Below the pieces are notes generated by a model. It was not told the DNA's origin and did no database searches. It saw only the letters and a list, made by a program, of their open reading frames with translations. Of a DNA stretch of 64,000 nt, positions 52,964-63,324 are shown piece after piece. This DNA is from Asparagopsis taxiformis (lineage: Eukaryota; Rhodophyta; Florideophyceae; Bonnemaisoniales; Bonnemaisoniaceae), in NCBI GenBank assembly GCA_030407315.1, contig JALQPE010003263.1, forward strand, positions 1 through 64,000, read 5' to 3'. Each line of letters begins with the position of its first letter. Within the stretch, counting starts at the first letter, position 1. Position numbers and translations under genes: made by a program.

Positions 52964-55693
52964 TTACGTTAACAATAACCCTACACGGACTAGCTGTGCA
53001 TTAATTTCACGATCGGAAACTCCGAGAACCCCAGCGAATGTGCACAAGTTTCTGATTTCGGAACAATCTGGTAGACGCGGTTCTAATCTTGACCTTGGCG
53101 AAGGTACATGTACTCCACGAATAGTCCGATTCGCGCTTCTTGTCGCGTTTCCAGTCTCCAGTGCGTATTCGGCAACCTGTAGAGCGACCTTGAGCAGCTC
53201 AACAGATGCGCTACGAATGTACGAGTCAAGCTTATCAGAACCCAGCGACCAATCTCGACGGTAAGACGATATGTCTTCTGCTGATAACGGCAACACACCA
53301 ACTTCACTCATTAAAGACCACGCGCTTCCAAACCTACCCATCCATACGTCGTCGAAAACTCGACTCATTTTGACAAGCATCTCGAGGGATTTAAAGATTC
53401 GCGCAGATGCATCATCAACATTCCTTTGGTCTGCCGTTCGCAAAATACTTCGAGCCTCAGATAGAACCATTGGCCTTCTCGGTGAAGTCCGTTTATGAAC
53501 CTCCTCCGATAAGTTCTTCATTACCATTTCAGCACATCGCATATTCTCCCCAGCGAGACTATACAGCTGCGCTGCCGACGCAAAGTCACAGTCCGTTTCT
53601 GCTTTCTGGGCCGCCTGTATTGAGACACGTTTGCGCAGCTCGAGCAGATGGGTTTCATCGAAACTGGATGTCAAAGGTACAGTGGCGGAAGATACTAGTT
53701 CATCTAGCGCCCCAGGATGATGTTTCCCAGCGCTTGACGACCCTAAGAGCAATGTATATTCCCCAGTAGTCAACAGTAAATCCTGCAGATATTGCTCTAA
53801 CAGATCTCGTTTGCGAATAGTCATTAGATATAATGCAGCTTCTGCCGGGTATATTTTCCAGAACAGCGAAACATATCGATGCAGTAAACTAGGGTAGGCC
53901 TCTTCATCTTTCATCCACGGCAATTGGTAAAGTACAAGAGCAAGGTGCACTCCATAATGTGTCCATTGTTCATTTGCAGGACTCGATATGTATCCGACAG
54001 CTTCTTCATAAAGACCAGCTGCGACAAGGACAAAGGCATAGATGAGAGGTTGCACTCCGGTCGGGTTGAAATGTGGACCACCACAGCCCACTATATCATT
54101 TTGAATTGACGTTTGCGATACAAAGTTGAAACCGTGCAGAGCCGAAAGAATTTGGGATTCGCTAGCAGTGCGGCATAGCCACAACCGAAACCACATGTAA
54201 TCTTCAACAGCGCCGAAAAGGAAGGAGTGGTCTGCGTCGGACAAAGCAAGAGATGCTCTTTCTTCTGGATTTCTGTCTGGATATTGAGAAGGTTGTGTTA
54301 ATACACCACGGACACCGGGAACGGAGCTCATCGTGGAAAGCAATTCCAATCTAGACAGCAACACGAAGCATGCTCGACGGTATACATCATCAGATGACCA
54401 GCAGACAGATCGATACTCCATATCCAAAGAGTCATACTCATCCTCACCGAGAAGAGACCCAGGAGCGAGAGGGTGGTTGTATTCTCCGGTTGGAGTGGAC
54501 TGTTCCGCGCTGCCACCTCGGTTACGATAGTATATCTTCTCGATAAGCTTTCGGCCACGTACGAATAGGCGAAAGAAGTGAGTCGCATTTGCAATGTCTG
54601 GACTTTGGGCTGCTTCTGCTTGTTCCAAAATTGCTAAGGCAGCCTCGACATGTCCGATACGCATACAGAAATACACCTGAGGCCAAAGCGGAACAGGTTG
54701 TCGGCCATCAATGCGATCGCCACCCAAGCGCGCGCCACCTCCAAGCCGCCCTTCGTGTTGCAGTGTTTGCACGTATTCGCGAATGCGCGGTATCACAGCA
54801 GCTGGTGCAGCTAGACGCGGTTTGACAGGCAGGTTCCCTATATGTTCAGCAAATTGATCCTCTAGAACAGCGCGTGCTCCCCAGACGGTAAGATCAGTAC
54901 CTGGCGATTTGCCTTGTTGACAATGGCGCGCAACGCAGGCTACAATGGCAAGTGACTCGACAAAGTGAGGATGATCAGTAATAGTAGAAGCGGTCTCATG
55001 CATCAGAGAAGGAGCGCTCGGCCCATCACCGTCCAGTGCGATTGCACGCACAGCATCCAAGTATCGGCCGTCAGCCGGAATCGAGCTTGAGCGGGTATCA
55101 GTTCTCGGAGTATGCGGTGTCCTCGGGGTGCGTGGAGTGCGCGGGGTAGTGGGCGTGGTAGGGAATGAGCGGGCATGGTCGATAGCTCGGGCATCACAGC
55201 GGGCTGCAAGTGTTTCTACAAGAGTTTTATTCGCCTCAGCGATATCAGCTTGCATGGCTGCATGGGCGTCGGAACGGAAGGCAAGATTCATTGAGAGTCT
55301 TGCATCGTCCAATGCGCGCGCGGCCAGCCAGTCGGGCTGGCGACGTGTGGCAGGTGTGGGTGCAGGCGCATCGGCAAATGTGACAAGATTTTCAACGGAG
55401 CGGACGGCTCGGCGGAGTCGGTCGGCCTCGAAACCCACAGATGCAAAGAGACGCAATGCAGCCGGATGAACGGCATTGACTTGCTGTGTGGGCGCGGAAC
55501 CTGCTACACGCGCAGAGAGAAGACGAGCGGAATCGGCATGGACCTGGGATAGAGCACGGGTCAAATGCGGTATGTCATCGAGATTTGCATTTGATGTGGT
55601 CGATGCAAGCTGGCGAGTTCGTAGAGCAGATGAAAGGGCAACGACATCGCTCAACGATAATGCGGCTGGATGTTCCTCCAGGATTCCCACCAT
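52964..55693 (-). CDS. NUP93: Nucleoporin NUP93/NIC96
   Basis: NUP93 is a scaffold of the inner ring of the nuclear pore and anchors NUP188/205 and the NUP62 complex. The 909-aa protein has the family's long alpha-solenoid; recognisable are WPQVYFCMRIGHVEAALAIL, AVEDYMWFRLWL and IYAFVLVAAGLYEEAVGYI. The N-terminal half includes an extra loop with a Thr-Pro array (about 178-198, PTTPRTPRTPRTPHTPRT), a stretch of possible CDK sites absent from the canonical protein. The start at 55693 lacks part of the usual N-terminal coiled coil, so a missed upstream exon is possible. It shares a 259-bp divergent promoter with AVL9. Confidence 0.85.
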   Translation of the reverse strand: MVGILEEHPAALSLSDVVALSSALRTRQLASTTSNANLDDIPHLTRALSQVHADSARLLSARVAGSAPTQQVNAVHPAALRLFASVGFEADRLRRAVRSVENLVTFADAPAPTPATRRQPDWLAARALDDARLSMNLAFRSDAHAAMQADIAEANKTLVETLAARCDARAIDHARSFPTTPTTPRTPRTPRTPHTPRTDTRSSSIPADGRYLDAVRAIALDGDGPSAPSLMHETASTITDHPHFVESLAIVACVARHCQQGKSPGTDLTVWGARAVLEDQFAEHIGNLPVKPRLAAPAAVIPRIREYVQTLQHEGRLGGGARLGGDRIDGRQPVPLWPQVYFCMRIGHVEAALAILEQAEAAQSPDIANATHFFRLFVRGRKLIEKIYYRNRGGSAEQSTPTGEYNHPLAPGSLLGEDEYDSLDMEYRSVCWSSDDVYRRACFVLLSRLELLSTMSSVPGVRGVLTQPSQYPDRNPEERASLALSDADHSFLFGAVEDYMWFRLWLCRTASESQILSALHGFNFVSQTSIQNDIVGCGGPHFNPTGVQPLIYAFVLVAAGLYEEAVGYISSPANEQWTHYGVHLALVLYQLPWMKDEEAYPSLLHRYVSLFWKIYPAEAALYLMTIRKRDLLEQYLQDLLLTTGEYTLLLGSSSAGKHHPGALDELVSSATVPLTSSFDETHLLELRKRVSIQAAQKAETDCDFASAAQLYSLAGENMRCAEMVMKNLSEEVHKRTSPRRPMVLSEARSILRTADQRNVDDASARIFKSLEMLVKMSRVFDDVWMGRFGSAWSLMSEVGVLPLSAEDISSYRRDWSLGSDKLDSYIRSASVELLKVALQVAEYALETGNATRSANRTIRGVHVPSPRSRLEPRLPDCSEIRNLCTFAGVLGVSDREINAQLVRVGLLLT

Positions 55694-55952
55694 CGTAGCA
55701 GATGAGTTGAATGGAAAGCAACGCGCGGGATCAATAATCAGCGTCGATGGTGTTTTACAATTTGAAATAACCTACAGTTATGATTTTAGCGTAATATGTG
55801 ATGGAATGAACTGTTGGGTGCTTCCGTGAGTTGCACTTAACGTACGACACGTTCGCACCTCAATAGCCTGAAAGTTAGCCTACCAAACGCGACAACCATT
55901 CCCTCCCAATTAACCGCCCGTTGCACCATCCATTCGCCACAACTTCTCACCC

Positions 55953-58043
55953 ATGACCTCTTGGCCATCGCGCACTGCCGGCGACGGCTCGGTAGTCGCC
56001 CATGTGCTAGTGGTTGGTTTCCATGCGCAATTAGGCAATCGTATCGAATTTTCCTACCCGCGTCTCCGCGGCGATCCAGTGCTTCGTTCGCCAAACATAA
56101 CCGATACGTCGGATATTTCCGCCGATGCCGTTTCCCCGACCATCGTACAACGCAGTACACCGACATATGCGCGCAAATTTGACACTCCTGAACAACACCC
56201 ACCGCCTCCATCTGCTAGCAAAGGCGATTGGGGTGTGCTCCCGGATGAATGGTCATTTCTTCCCTTCATGTCATTGCCTGATGGTGTCCATGACCAACAT
56301 CATGATGTTGTCTTCTTCACGTTACCACCAGATGTTCATTGTGTTGCCTGCTTCCGACAAGCTGACGCCATTGATTCCAAAACCCATTCCGCTTCAGCTG
56401 GCCGCGGATATGAGCGAGGTGTCGCGGCGAGAGGCTCTGTCCAGAAGTCGGTTGTCCTTCTCTGTAGACGACCATTGTTTGGCGTGCTAGCTGATCGACT
56501 CGTGCCAGCTGTACGCGCCTATTTTGAGCAAGCCGATTTTGCCCGAACAGACGTTCTTGCTTCTTTATATCACTCCCTCAATGTCTCGCTCTGTCGTCCT
56601 TCACTTAATGATGCAGCAACACTTTTCCATGGTCTCGATTTGCGAGCGGTGCTTCGTCGCTTGGGGCCACAAACTTTAGCTGTACTGAAACTTATTTTAC
56701 TTGAACGTCGCGTCATTGTGTATTCTCAGCCCGTCCATCACGCTTCAAATGCCGTTATTGCACTAACATCAATCCTTCCCGGAGCATTGGATTCAATAGC
56801 TCCAAACATGCAACCGTTGGATGGCGGTACTGAATCAGAACTACTCGGATTTCCGCTCGCCCTTTTTTCAAATCATGACCGCGTCGTGCTTCAACCTTAT
56901 GCCCCTCTACCACTCATTTCAGAGCTCATTCCTAACAACAGCAAGCGTGCCTGTCTAATTGGGACATCGCACAATGTCGGAATCTTATTGTCATCAACGG
57001 CAGCATCAGCAGCCCGTAAGGCTGCAGAAGCACGGAAAGCATCTACGCCTTCCGGTAAGATGACACTACTAACTTTGCAATCTTCTGTATCCTCGCCGGC
57101 GTCTTTCCGCTTCCCATCTTTTTCAACACCACCAACGCGTCCATCTCAAAACCGTGGTACGCCTTCTCGGCCCATGTCAAGCCCTTTACAACCATCTCCC
57201 GTCCAGTACAGGGCGGCATCTCCAACTCCGGCCAAGACAATGTCGACTCCCACGCAACCGCAAGCAAGCCCCGGCAAGGAAGGTCGAGCAAAGGGCGGTG
57301 TACCGCTCGTAGATGCTCTTGTGAACCTTTCCAACGGGAAAGTTTCGGTTTCAGGGAGCATTGAGCCGTATTGTCGAATAACGCGTCAGGAGCGACGTTT
57401 CATGCGCGACCTGATGGTTGCAGCAGCAACATCCTCCGCTTCGGTATCGGCATCAGGCGCAACTGGATCTTACGTAGGATCTGATGATTACATCCGAAAG
57501 CGGTTGCGTGAATACTTGAGTGGATTTTTGCGGTCTATGGCGTCTGTAGACAATGTTCTTGGTGGACCTGTTGGCGGCGAGACCTGGAGCGAAGAAATAA
57601 TAGCGGACATGGATTTCTCAAAGTTTGATTCATACAACGAACAGTACGTTCGAGAATGGATGAAGACTCGAAATGCTGCACAATGGGCAAGAAAGTGCAC
57701 TCCGCAGCCAAAGGCATTTTATCCACCCCCGAAACCGGAGCTGGACGAATCTTTGATTGAAGAGCAAATGGCGCCGGTTGATAGAGTAGCAGCTGGACTT
57801 TCAGGACTGAGGCAGAATGTTGCTGAACTGGGGCGGCTATCTAGTCTTGTGACAAACAAAGCCAGCGAAGGAATCTCGAGTTTTTTCAAACGGATTGAAC
57901 AGGAAGTCGTTAAGATGGATAACGCCGTCGACATTGCAAATACAAGTAATCCAGGGTCTCCCAGAACGCCGGTAGGTCAACAAGTTGAGAACGGTGGACA
58001 CAGTGAATTTAGATTGACACAGGCTAAGAGTATACCGCGCTAA
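55953..58043 (+). CDS. AVL9: AVL9, DENN-family trafficking protein
   Basis: AVL9 acts in late secretory traffic from the Golgi and in polarised transport. The N-terminal longin-like part of its DENN module shows HVLVVGFHAQLGNRIEFSYP, LPDEWSFLPFMSLPDGVHDQ and VVFFTLPPDVHCVACFRQ, matching the family signature. QKSVVLLCRRPLFGVLADRL and VLKLILLERRVIVYSQPVHH cover the central DENN core. Residues about 360-430 are a Ser/Pro-rich linker, and the C-terminal part has FIRKRLREYL-like helices. Length 696 aa is typical. The ATG at 55953 is the first in frame; the gene is intronless. Confidence 0.9.
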   Translation: MTSWPSRTAGDGSVVAHVLVVGFHAQLGNRIEFSYPRLRGDPVLRSPNITDTSDISADAVSPTIVQRSTPTYARKFDTPEQHPPPPSASKGDWGVLPDEWSFLPFMSLPDGVHDQHHDVVFFTLPPDVHCVACFRQADAIDSKTHSASAGRGYERGVAARGSVQKSVVLLCRRPLFGVLADRLVPAVRAYFEQADFARTDVLASLYHSLNVSLCRPSLNDAATLFHGLDLRAVLRRLGPQTLAVLKLILLERRVIVYSQPVHHASNAVIALTSILPGALDSIAPNMQPLDGGTESELLGFPLALFSNHDRVVLQPYAPLPLISELIPNNSKRACLIGTSHNVGILLSSTAASAARKAAEARKASTPSGKMTLLTLQSSVSSPASFRFPSFSTPPTRPSQNRGTPSRPMSSPLQPSPVQYRAASPTPAKTMSTPTQPQASPGKEGRAKGGVPLVDALVNLSNGKVSVSGSIEPYCRITRQERRFMRDLMVAAATSSASVSASGATGSYVGSDDYIRKRLREYLSGFLRSMASVDNVLGGPVGGETWSEEIIADMDFSKFDSYNEQYVREWMKTRNAAQWARKCTPQPKAFYPPPKPELDESLIEEQMAPVDRVAAGLSGLRQNVAELGRLSSLVTNKASEGISSFFKRIEQEVVKMDNAVDIANTSNPGSPRTPVGQQVENGGHSEFRLTQAKSIPR

Positions 58044-58195
58044 GTTTGGCTAGCTGCAGCACTAATCATGAGTGCACTAACTATTAACAATGTGGCACGC
58101 ACACCTTGTTGCATAACATGATGTATAAATGAGAGGCGGATGCGAGTAAGGTGTTATGTTCTGTTTTGGTACACATTTACAATGAATTAAGCAAG

Positions 58196-59194
58196 CTAGA
58201 CTCGAAGAACTTGCAGCTTATTGTCGATGGTGATCGCGAGCCAATCTGGATGTGACGGCGCCCATTGTAGATTACTAATTGCAACAGCAGCGTTATATGC
58301 AAAAGCTGGTTCTTCAATACGTCTAGGAATATTAGAGATGTTCCATATCAAAGCCTGACAGCCGTCACCGCCCGAGGCGATGTGGACAGCGGAATGCGGA
58401 GCCCATGACAATGCGTTGACGCAATTGGAGGCTGTTGAGGTTCGATGTTCAAGGTTGGCAACAGGGAGCGACGGTTGACGAATGTCCAAGATGACAATTT
58501 GCGACGAGTCCATAGCCAACGTCGCCAGATAATTTGGATTACGATTGTTCCAGCGTAAACGAAGCAATGGGGTCATGTCCTGCGATTCATATATTATGGT
58601 GGAATGTTCCAACGAACGTAAATCGAACAAACGAACCGAGCCGTCTGCTCCGACGGAAGCGAACACGTCCACACCGCGTGCTGCAAAAGCAAAGTCGTAC
58701 ACTTCCTTGTCATGAGCGATTAGCTGTGTTTTTGCCTGCTGCGTTTCCACGTTCCACACGGTACAGGTGGTGTCAATGGACGAGGTGCCAATGAGGGTTG
58801 GATCTGCCTCATTCCAGTCAAAAGCTGTGAGGGGCGCGCAAAACTCGCTCTGTTTGTTGTTATTGAGCAGGCATTTGAGTTTTGGATTTCCGTCCTGGTC
58901 GAGCTGCCAGAGTCGGAGAAAGTCACCGGTTGTACCGATGAGATCTGTATGAATGGCGTCAGGGTCTGGTATCCAACCGACTTTTGTGGTGGGATAGGCA
59001 TGGTCGAAGGAGGAGACGAAATGCAATGATTGCGGATTATGCTGAATGATTTGCACGCTGTTGTTATACTCCTCAATGAAGGTGCCGACGGCAAGACGCG
59101 GCGGTCTGTCACGCCGATAACTCCAGGCCAGTCCGTACAAAGTTGACTTTGCTTCATACTCCACAGCTTCGGAGTAGCTGGTGGCGGAGGTCAT
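58196..59194 (-). CDS. DCAF7: WDR68/DCAF7 (TTG1/AN11-type) WD40 adaptor
   Basis: This is a 332-aa WD40 propeller. The N-terminal YGLAWSYRRDRPPRLAVGTF, TDLIGTTGDFLRLWQLD, DPTLIGTSSIDTTCTVWNVE and the C-terminal NNLQWAPSHPDWLAI-type segment (ISNLQWAPSHPDWLAITIDN) are diagnostic of the DCAF7/TTG1 family. It is a scaffold for DYRK/HIPK kinases and, in plants, for MYB-bHLH complexes, and can associate with DDB1. Length is near the usual 342 aa. The gene is intronless, start ATG at 59194. Confidence 0.95.
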   Translation of the reverse strand: MTSATSYSEAVEYEAKSTLYGLAWSYRRDRPPRLAVGTFIEEYNNSVQIIQHNPQSLHFVSSFDHAYPTTKVGWIPDPDAIHTDLIGTTGDFLRLWQLDQDGNPKLKCLLNNNKQSEFCAPLTAFDWNEADPTLIGTSSIDTTCTVWNVETQQAKTQLIAHDKEVYDFAFAARGVDVFASVGADGSVRLFDLRSLEHSTIIYESQDMTPLLRLRWNNRNPNYLATLAMDSSQIVILDIRQPSLPVANLEHRTSTASNCVNALSWAPHSAVHIASGGDGCQALIWNISNIPRRIEEPAFAYNAAVAISNLQWAPSHPDWLAITIDNKLQVLRV

Positions 59195-59501
59195 GACGGA
59201 TGGAAGGGTTTTGGTGCTGAGCGTTTGAACATGTGCGGAGTACCGAAGGGCAGTGGATGGATGCAGAAACGTTTTAAGCGAGTACAGAGAGAGGTTTGGG
59301 GTACAAGAGTGACGAGCTTAATCTGTCGTACACGTAGACACGTGTGACTATCTAACGCACTGTAAGTCATATTGATTACAGTACAAACGAAGTGATCATA
59401 TTTTTATCATCTCATCAGTAGCTCGACGTGGACGTTGGCTACGTTGTCTTGCTACGCCTACACAGAATGCTGCTTTCCCTCAACCTCTGCACCAACAAAC
59501 G
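59195..59501. promoter_or_regulatory. Divergent intergenic region
   Basis: These 307 bp lie between DCAF7 and the REEP-like gene. The frame of the latter stays open upstream of 59502 without an ATG, so part may be an upstream exon with an acceptor at ...ACACAG (around 59465). Confidence 0.35.
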
Positions 59502-60461
59502 ATGCAGCAACTCGTTTCTGATCCGACTCTCCTTGATGAGCGTATGTCGCAGCTCTCTGACAACGACCAGTTCATTCCAACTGCACCCGACCAATCTTCA
59601 TTCAAAATTCCATTCAACACCATAACTCGAATCGCAAATATTATCTCCTTCGCCGCACTGTTCCTCATGATGTACAGAACGTAAGTTGCACATCATGTCC
59701 ACTGTTTCCGCACTCAATTTCGCTCTGACCAATCGTTCAATTCACCTGTTCCTGTCGCCCACAGATACTCCTATGTAAAACGAAGACGAAACGGACGAGT
59801 TGGTCACATAATGACACCGCTTCTAATCAAACTCTGGGCCGTGTATGCAGTGATTGAATTCGCCCTCTACATCCTCACTCTCTACCTCAAACCATTTGGA
59901 CCAACTTGGCTCCCCTCCATTATACGCGCTGCCATCTTACCATATATTGTATGGGGTCGACGTCTCCACCATGCGGCCAATATCTACGACACCAAACTGG
60001 TCCCATTTTTCGACACCTATTCAGCAGACATAGAAAGCTTGTTTTCACAAGCACAACAGTTCTGGGATGAACTTAACGAAGCATTCAGAGAACTCGCTCA
60101 ACATCTTCTCAACCGAATAGCTGTGGGTGGTCTGTCGGGTGCAATGTCTCCGATCAATCGTGATCCTGCCCCTGAAACATCTCAAGTACGACGTCCAAAT
60201 GGCGCCCAGCAAACGCACGAAGCACCGGAGGCATTGCCACATGATACGCGAACGTTTTCCACTGCCAGATTGTTGTTTGCAGGGCAGCCTAGTGAAAGAG
60301 CAGACACAATTGGCAACGGTTCGCTAGAGGCAATGCGGGGCGTCATTTTACATACAAAACCAGAGGCGCCGAAATCAGCATTTGAGGACTCTCGCGCTTT
60401 GAGACGGCAATTTCGTAATCGACGACATGCATCTGCTGCTGGTAAGATTTTGGAACAGTAG
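59502..60461 (+). CDS. REEP/HVA22 (TB2/DP1)-like membrane protein, 2 exons
   Basis: Exons 59502-59680 and 59765-60461 (84-nt intron with GTAAGT donor, CTCTGAC branch and CACAG acceptor) give 291 aa. Hydrophobic hairpins lie in ITRIANIISFAALFLMMYRT and IKLWAVYAVIEFALYILTLY, followed by WLPSIIRAAILPYIVWGRRL and an amphipathic helix. The order (WAVYAVIEF, PF near TWLPSIIR, ILPY) loosely follows the TB2/DP1/HVA22 domain of proteins that curve ER tubules. The C-terminal ~120 residues are polar. Similarity is only moderate; another tubule-type or peroxisomal membrane protein is possible. The start is uncertain. Confidence 0.5.
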
Positions 60462-60606
60462 AGTAGCTCAGTACATCGGCGATGAACGTGTATAAAGAAC
60501 TAGAGGCGATCGATTCGGTCGTGCTGCCACTCGAGCTGCAACATTCATTTAAAGGGCATTTATTGTTTTTATACAATGTGTATTACCTGATGCTCAACGT
60601 CGACGC

Positions 60607-61362
60607 TCAATCTCTTTCCGCAAGAGCCGTGAGATGCTCCTCGATTTGAGACGCTGACAACAAATGAAACTTGGGCTTTCTTGACGACACAACTGCAACT
60701 TCAATTTCCTCCGGTTTAAAATCAGCCGAGAGAACATTCTGCAGTGCAGCAATTGTCGTCTGAATAGTATCCTCTTCTGAAAGTTCAATTTCAGCAGTGC
60801 CATCCTTTGACTTGAACTTGTTCTGCAAAAAGTTGAGCGCCTCCTGTTCCTTGGCGCCAGCCGCACAGGCACGATACCCAACGTAATGGCCAGCGGGGTC
60901 ACATTTGAACAGCGCAGGTCCCTGTTCCTCGTCTATTCCAATGATCGTCAATGAAACGCCCAAGGGGCGCATGTACGCATGCTGGGTGTAAATCTGATTC
61001 TCATCAGCGACACGCCGCGCGAGATACTCCACAGGAATCTCGTACGCGTAATCAAATTTGAATTCGGCAGCTTCTGACCTCGTGCGCTGCACAATCGCCT
61101 TGGCGTCTGTGAGCACGCCGGTTGCAATGCAGCCGTGATTTTCAGACAGCCGGAATGCCGACGTGACCGACGATGGATCGATCAATTTGTCCGGTACTTT
61201 CTTCTGTGTTACAGCACACACGCAGTCCTTTCCGCGCACGGCGATCGACGTTATCCCCGGGCCCTTCACTGCCTTGAACGCATATTCGACCTGGTACAGC
61301 CTCCCTTCAGGTGAGAAGATGGTGATGTGACGGTCATATCCCGAGCTGCTGCCGCGGCTCAT
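60607..61362 (-). CDS. PSMA6: 20S proteasome subunit alpha-1 (PSMA6)
   Basis: This is an alpha-ring subunit of the 20S proteasome, non-catalytic, helping gate the channel. The 251-aa protein begins [20 protein letters not shown] and [12 protein letters not shown], the alpha-type signature with the PSMA6-specific start. [20 protein letters not shown] and [20 protein letters not shown] are also alpha-1 type. Length matches. The gene is intronless. It shares a 382-bp divergent promoter with UBL5, coupling a proteasome subunit to a ubiquitin-like protein gene. Confidence 0.97.
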   Translation of the reverse strand: MSRGSSSGYDRHITIFSPEGRLYQVEYAFKAVKGPGITSIAVRGKDCVCAVTQKKVPDKLIDPSSVTSAFRLSENHGCIATGVLTDAKAIVQRTRSEAAEFKFDYAYEIPVEYLARRVADENQIYTQHAYMRPLGVSLTIIGIDEEQGPALFKCDPAGHYVGYRACAAGAKEQEALNFLQNKFKSKDGTAEIELSEEDTIQTTIAALQNVLSADFKPEEIEVAVVSSRKPKFHLLSASQIEEHLTALAERD

Positions 61363-61744
61363 CGCGCTGGTTCGGAGATTACGAGCAAAATCGGGCTTTT
61401 AAACACGTTGTTGATTGTGGATTGTAACGTAGAACAATGACTTGCAGGTTGCGCGCTTAGGACGTGGCTATTGAACGACCGATGCGGATTGTCCACAGCG
61501 TGTAGAATTGGCACTGACATCAACTGATGCTGGAACGGAATCCATCGTGTGATAGAATTTGGATCAAAATTATGAATTTTTCACATTCTTGGATTTATGA
61601 GCCGAGCACCAGTCGTACATTTTGCAGCGCACATCTTTCAAATGGTTCTTGTAAAACTGTTCTCATGCTTTTGTTGCGCCTATAAAACTATTACATACGT
61701 AGTTTCTTCTACTAGAAAATTCATTGACTTCTTCCTTCTGAGAG
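61363..61744. promoter_or_regulatory. Divergent promoter of PSMA6 and UBL5
   Basis: These 382 bp are AT-richer than most intergenic regions here. No RNA gene or ORF was seen. A palindromic PACE-like proteasome control element was not found. Confidence 0.4.
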
Positions 61745-62111
61745 ATGATCGAGCTACTCTTGAATGACCGTCTAGGTAAGTGTATTTTTTTCTGTCTAAA
61801 CCCTGCTACTTCAGAGCAAGCAAAGGTACTGACTGGCTGCACAAAGGCCGCAAAGTACGTGTCAAATGTGAACCAGATGATACAATAGGCGACCTAAAGA
61901 AGCTGGTCGCAGCTCAGACAGGCACCAAACCTGAGAAACTGCGCATTCAAAAGTGGAATACTGTTTACAAGGACCACATCACTCTTGAGTACGCCACAAC
62001 AATCTCTCTTTTTCAAAGTCTCCTTTACACAGAAACTGACAATGCTTTTCAATTCTTAACAGTGACTATGAACTCAAGGATGGCATGGGCCTCGAATTAT
62101 TCTATAACTGA
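61745..62111 (+). CDS. UBL5: UBL5/HUB1 ubiquitin-like splicing modifier, 3 exons
   Basis: HUB1 is a ubiquitin-like protein that lacks the diglycine end and binds spliceosome proteins non-covalently, tuning 5' splice-site use. Exons are 61745-61775, 61847-61988 and 62063-62111; introns of 71 and 74 nt have GTAAGT and GTACGC donors, TACTGAC and AACTGAC branch words, and AAAG and ACAG acceptors. The product has 73 aa, the exact family length: [11 protein letters not shown], then [20 protein letters not shown], ending GMGLELFYN with the Tyr-x end. Reading through introns gives misleading longer frames. Identity is certain. Confidence 0.95.
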
Positions 62112-62248
62112 ATCATTGACGCTTCCAGTGAATTCGGTCCAGACCTGTTGTAGTACCGAGGAGACTCGTTTACAGTATACCTCTTCTCAAAAAGAATAAA
62201 AGTAGATGAGTGAGCACACGCCTACTCCTACTCGCTAGTTTATCGCAT

Positions 62249-62946
62249 CTACTGCATTGCCAGAGCACCCTGCATCGACATATACACGTCTACTCCAATC
62301 TGAGCTTCTGCCCGCTCAAGGTCGTCCTTCGCCGAATTGACCGCTGCTTCTGACTCTGCCAAACCCTTTGCAACTGCTTCAGGGTCCAAGTCATCCAGCT
62401 GTGCAATTGAAACAAATGAGACACAGTCAGCACCGCGACGATCCCCACTTCAGCACAACGGAACGCAATCGCAACAAACGTACCTTTACAGCTTCGACAG
62501 CACAGACATCCGTACGGTCCTTGTGCACAAACGCAAATCCGGACGACACAAAATAGCTCTCCTTCTCCGTGCCATCGTGAACCTCCACAACGCCGGATCG
62601 CAGCTGGGCAACTGTCGGCGCATGCGACGGGAGAATACCCATCAGACCGCTTGATGCCGGGATGATGACCATGTCCTGTGCACGATCGGTGTGCGTGAGC
62701 GCGATGATTGTATTAGCGGCAAATTTTGTATCGTCGGATGAAGTGTTACGCAAATCGCTCAGCTTTTCAAACTTGCCAACTTACCACTTCAGCATTGCTC
62801 TTGATCGCATCGTGCGGCAGGAAAAAGTTAAGCTTAAGTTTGTTGCTCTCAACGGCGGCAGCTTGTTCGGCCAGTGAGCGTCTTGGAGCCGTGAAACGCG
62901 AGGCGGAAGTAGCAGCCCTCCGAAGCAGTGTAGCCCGACTTAACAT
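62249..62946 (-). CDS. ATP5F1D: Mitochondrial F1-ATP synthase delta subunit, 3 exons
   Basis: This is the homologue of bacterial epsilon; part of the central stalk of the F1 motor. Exons are 62946-62785, 62675-62484 and 62398-62249 (introns 109 and 85 nt, donors GTAAGT and GTACGT, CAG acceptors), giving 167 aa. The N-terminus MLSRATLLRRAATSASRFTA is a clear mitochondrial presequence. The beta-sandwich shows IIPASSGLMGILPSHAPTVA and ESYFVSSGFAFVHKD, and the C-terminal helical hairpin ends AQIGVDVYMSMQGALAM. It converges on UBL5 and shares a 378-bp promoter with eIF3f. Confidence 0.92.
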
Positions 62947-63324
62947 TTTGATACGATGTCGGAGAATTTCAGACGGGGAGGTTGAAGAATACCAATTGAG
63001 CAAATGGATCGATGTACGATGTGTGGTGAAGCCGAATGTGGAGAAGAAGGCGATTCGATCGATTGCTGCAGCAGGAAGTGAAATTCCTTCCCAAAGTAGC
63101 ACCAGGCAGAGCGGACAACAAAAGGTCCTTTCGGTCTACACGCGCAACTTGGATGGACCATGTTGAAAAAATGGAGAAAAAATTTTAGAAAGTGTATTGT
63201 GGCCCGCACGGCGTCCCGGTCAAGTCTGAATAGCAAACGCTTCATTCATTCTCTGCTGCGCACCGAGATAAGTTCAAGTCGCTGCGTATTGAGCTAGACT
63301 CACTTTTTCCGAAGCCGGCCTAGA
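62947..63324. promoter_or_regulatory. Divergent promoter of ATP5F1D and eIF3f
   Basis: These 378 bp hold no recognised gene. Open frames over this region are extensions of the ATP synthase exon 1 frame and show no domain. Confidence 0.4.

Noticed and set aside
61780..62199. 139-codon frame as an alternative to UBL5
   Set aside because: It reads through both UBL5 introns; splicing gives the exact 73-aa family product.
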